DNA of 64,000 nt, taken from positions 1 to 64,000 of the forward strand of contig JAFABB010000018.1 of NCBI GenBank assembly GCA_023426245.1, written 5' to 3'. This document shows, piece by piece, positions 62,862 to 64,000 of this stretch. Below the pieces are notes generated by a model, which saw only the letters and a list, made by a program, of their open reading frames with translations, was not told the DNA's origin and did not search any database. How positions within the stretch are numbered: position 1 is the stretch's first letter; the number at the start of each line of letters is the position of its first letter. The stretch comes from Bacillota bacterium (GTDB taxonomy: Bacteria > Bacillota > UBA4882 > UBA8346). A program made the translations under genes and the position numbers.

Positions 62862-62983
62862 GAGGAGCTGTTGCAAAATAAGATTGATCGATCGAGAAAT
62901 ACAGTATATAAAACTTTGCCCATCATTTTATGCTATATATTGTATTTCTCATTGATTTTAAATTCTTTTGCGACAGCTTCTCT
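62862..62983. mobile_element. MITE-like long hairpin, copy 2
   Basis: Terminal arms GAGGAGCTGTTGCAAAA and TTTTGCGACAGCTTCTC with inner GAGAAATACAGTATATA / TATATATTGTATTTCTC mirror the element at 55593. The loop is AAACTTTGCCCATCATTTT. It follows the glycyl radical enzyme stop by 39 bp and may act as its terminator (a T-run follows). Confidence 0.7.
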
Positions 62984-63224
62984 TTTTTTAACGAGTCGTT
63001 TCATGTTCTTTTGCATGAAGCTAATGGAGCATCGTTAAAGTTCATAAAAATTTAATCGATATTCAAAAAAAAATGAACTCCCGGACTCAAAATGAGGGTA
63101 GCCCCGGAAAAATTTTAACTGTCCCAAAATCAAATCACATTTATAAAGAAGCAGTTAAAAGCTATGATAAATATGTTAAATCGGTTTTCAATTCAGTTAT
63201 TCATAAGGCTGGAGGTTAATGATC

Positions 63225-64000
63225 ATGGTGCAGCCGATTTTGGAAATGAAAAACATCACCAAGGAATTTCCCGGGGTGCGGGCTCTGAATCAAGTTGATT
63301 TTTGCCTTTATCCCGGGGAAGTCCATGCTCTCTTGGGCGAAAATGGGGCCGGAAAATCAACATTGATAAAGATTTTATGCGGTGCATATGTCAAGGACGA
63401 GGGTCAGATCTTTATTGACGGACGGGAATGTCATTTTAAGAGTACCAAGGATGCCCAAGACTGTGGAGTCACAGTTATTTACCAGGAGTTTAATTTATTT
63501 CCCAATTTATCAATCGCTGAAAACCTTTTTTTTGGTCGTTTATTTTTCAAAAAAGGAACGAAGTTGATAGACTGGTCTCGTGTATTTCAAGAAACCGAAA
63601 TTATGTTGGCAAAAGTAGGTTTGGAGATTGATCCCCACACGCTTGTGGGCAACTTGTCCGTTGCCGAACAGCAAATGTTGGAGATCGCCAAAGCCTTATC
63701 ATTTCATGCCAAGATAGTGATTATGGATGAGCCGACCTCGGCTCTGACGGACAAAGAGATTGACCGATTGTTTGGGACCATTCGCGATTTGAAGGCTAAA
63801 GGGGTCTCCATCATTTACATTTCCCACCGTATGGAAGAACTGCGGCAGATCGGCGACCGGGCAACGATAATCCGTGATGGCGCCAGAATGGCTACGGTTG
63901 ATTTACATCAGACTTCAATCGATGAATTGATTCAATTGATTATTGGTCGCAAACTCGAGGAGCAATACCCTAAACTCTCTATTCCGCTGGGTCCAAACAT
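63225..64000 (+). CDS. Ribose-type sugar ABC transporter ATP-binding protein (partial)
   Basis: The gene runs off the window end; 258 codons are visible of about 500 expected. The first ATPase domain has Walker A (GENGAGKSTLIK), the Q loop (IYQEFNLFPNLSIAENLF), the signature LSVAEQQMLEIAKAL, Walker B (IVIMDEPTSALT) and the H loop (YISHRMEEL). VDFCLYPGEVHALLGENGAGKS is typical of the RbsA/XylG/MglA class with two fused ATPase domains. ATG 63225 follows GGAGG at 9 bp; ATG 63219 is too close. A permease and binding protein should follow beyond the window. It is likely functionally tied to the glycyl radical enzyme before it. Confidence 0.93.
   Translation, partial: MVQPILEMKNITKEFPGVRALNQVDFCLYPGEVHALLGENGAGKSTLIKILCGAYVKDEGQIFIDGRECHFKSTKDAQDCGVTVIYQEFNLFPNLSIAENLFFGRLFFKKGTKLIDWSRVFQETEIMLAKVGLEIDPHTLVGNLSVAEQQMLEIAKALSFHAKIVIMDEPTSALTDKEIDRLFGTIRDLKAKGVSIIYISHRMEELRQIGDRATIIRDGARMATVDLHQTSIDELIQLIIGRKLEEQYPKLSIPLGPN

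Overview
The window looks like chromosomal DNA of a low-to-moderate GC Gram-positive (Bacillota) anaerobe. The reasons are strong GGAGG-type ribosome binding sites, a collagen-like surface protein of the kind found on spores and cell surfaces, MocR, LacI and XRE-cupin regulators, MalFG-type sugar transporters without their own ATPase, a glycyl radical enzyme with its activase, and a transcription-terminating cobalamin riboswitch. I cannot name the species. A fermentative, sugar-using lineage is my inference.

Left part (1-24360), core-like: a cluster of small paralogous helical proteins with long direct repeats (1-2180); a coiled-coil protein; a MocR regulator next to an AlaA-type aminotransferase; a secreted AGE-family sugar epimerase-like protein; an arginine biosynthesis operon argC-argJ-(CGGC protein)-argB-argD-argG behind a promoter that overlaps an ARG-box-like site; an OmpR-type two-component system; a Gfo/Idh/MocA oxidoreductase facing a LacI repressor with a perfect operator; a collagen-like protein; a GH13 branching-enzyme-like protein; and a DUF4870-like protein plus a beta-propeller lipoprotein.

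Centre (24365-59414), an accretion zone at a tRNA gene: tRNA-Arg(CCG) is followed by three more copies of its last 25 bp (47330, 55521, 59390). Each copy is preceded by a related arm of about 115-135 bp. I read this as three islands inserted one after another at the same tRNA. Island 1 (24440-47354) starts with a tyrosine integrase remnant and carries two sugar or sugar-acid catabolic operons. Each has an ABC transporter and a paralogous NAD-dependent dehydrogenase, and between them they also encode a lactonase, zinc dehydrogenases and a ManD-like dehydratase. The second operon has a LacI repressor and a family of GTAAACGTTTTC operators. The right end of island 1 is a graveyard of mobile-element genes (HU, ArdC, a dNTPase-like fragment, DUF6809). 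Island 2 (47355-55545) carries a 2143-residue exported protein with nine IPT/TIG repeats and a lipoprotein partner. Island 3 (55546-59414) carries an HxlR regulator, an NmrA-like reductase, a flavodoxin-like protein and a riboswitch-controlled cobT.

Right part (59415-64000): a glycyl radical enzyme activase overlapping an unusually short glycyl radical enzyme, then the start of a ribose-type sugar ABC ATPase cut by the window end. Two MITE-like hairpins (55593, 62862) and a partial third lie in and near this region.
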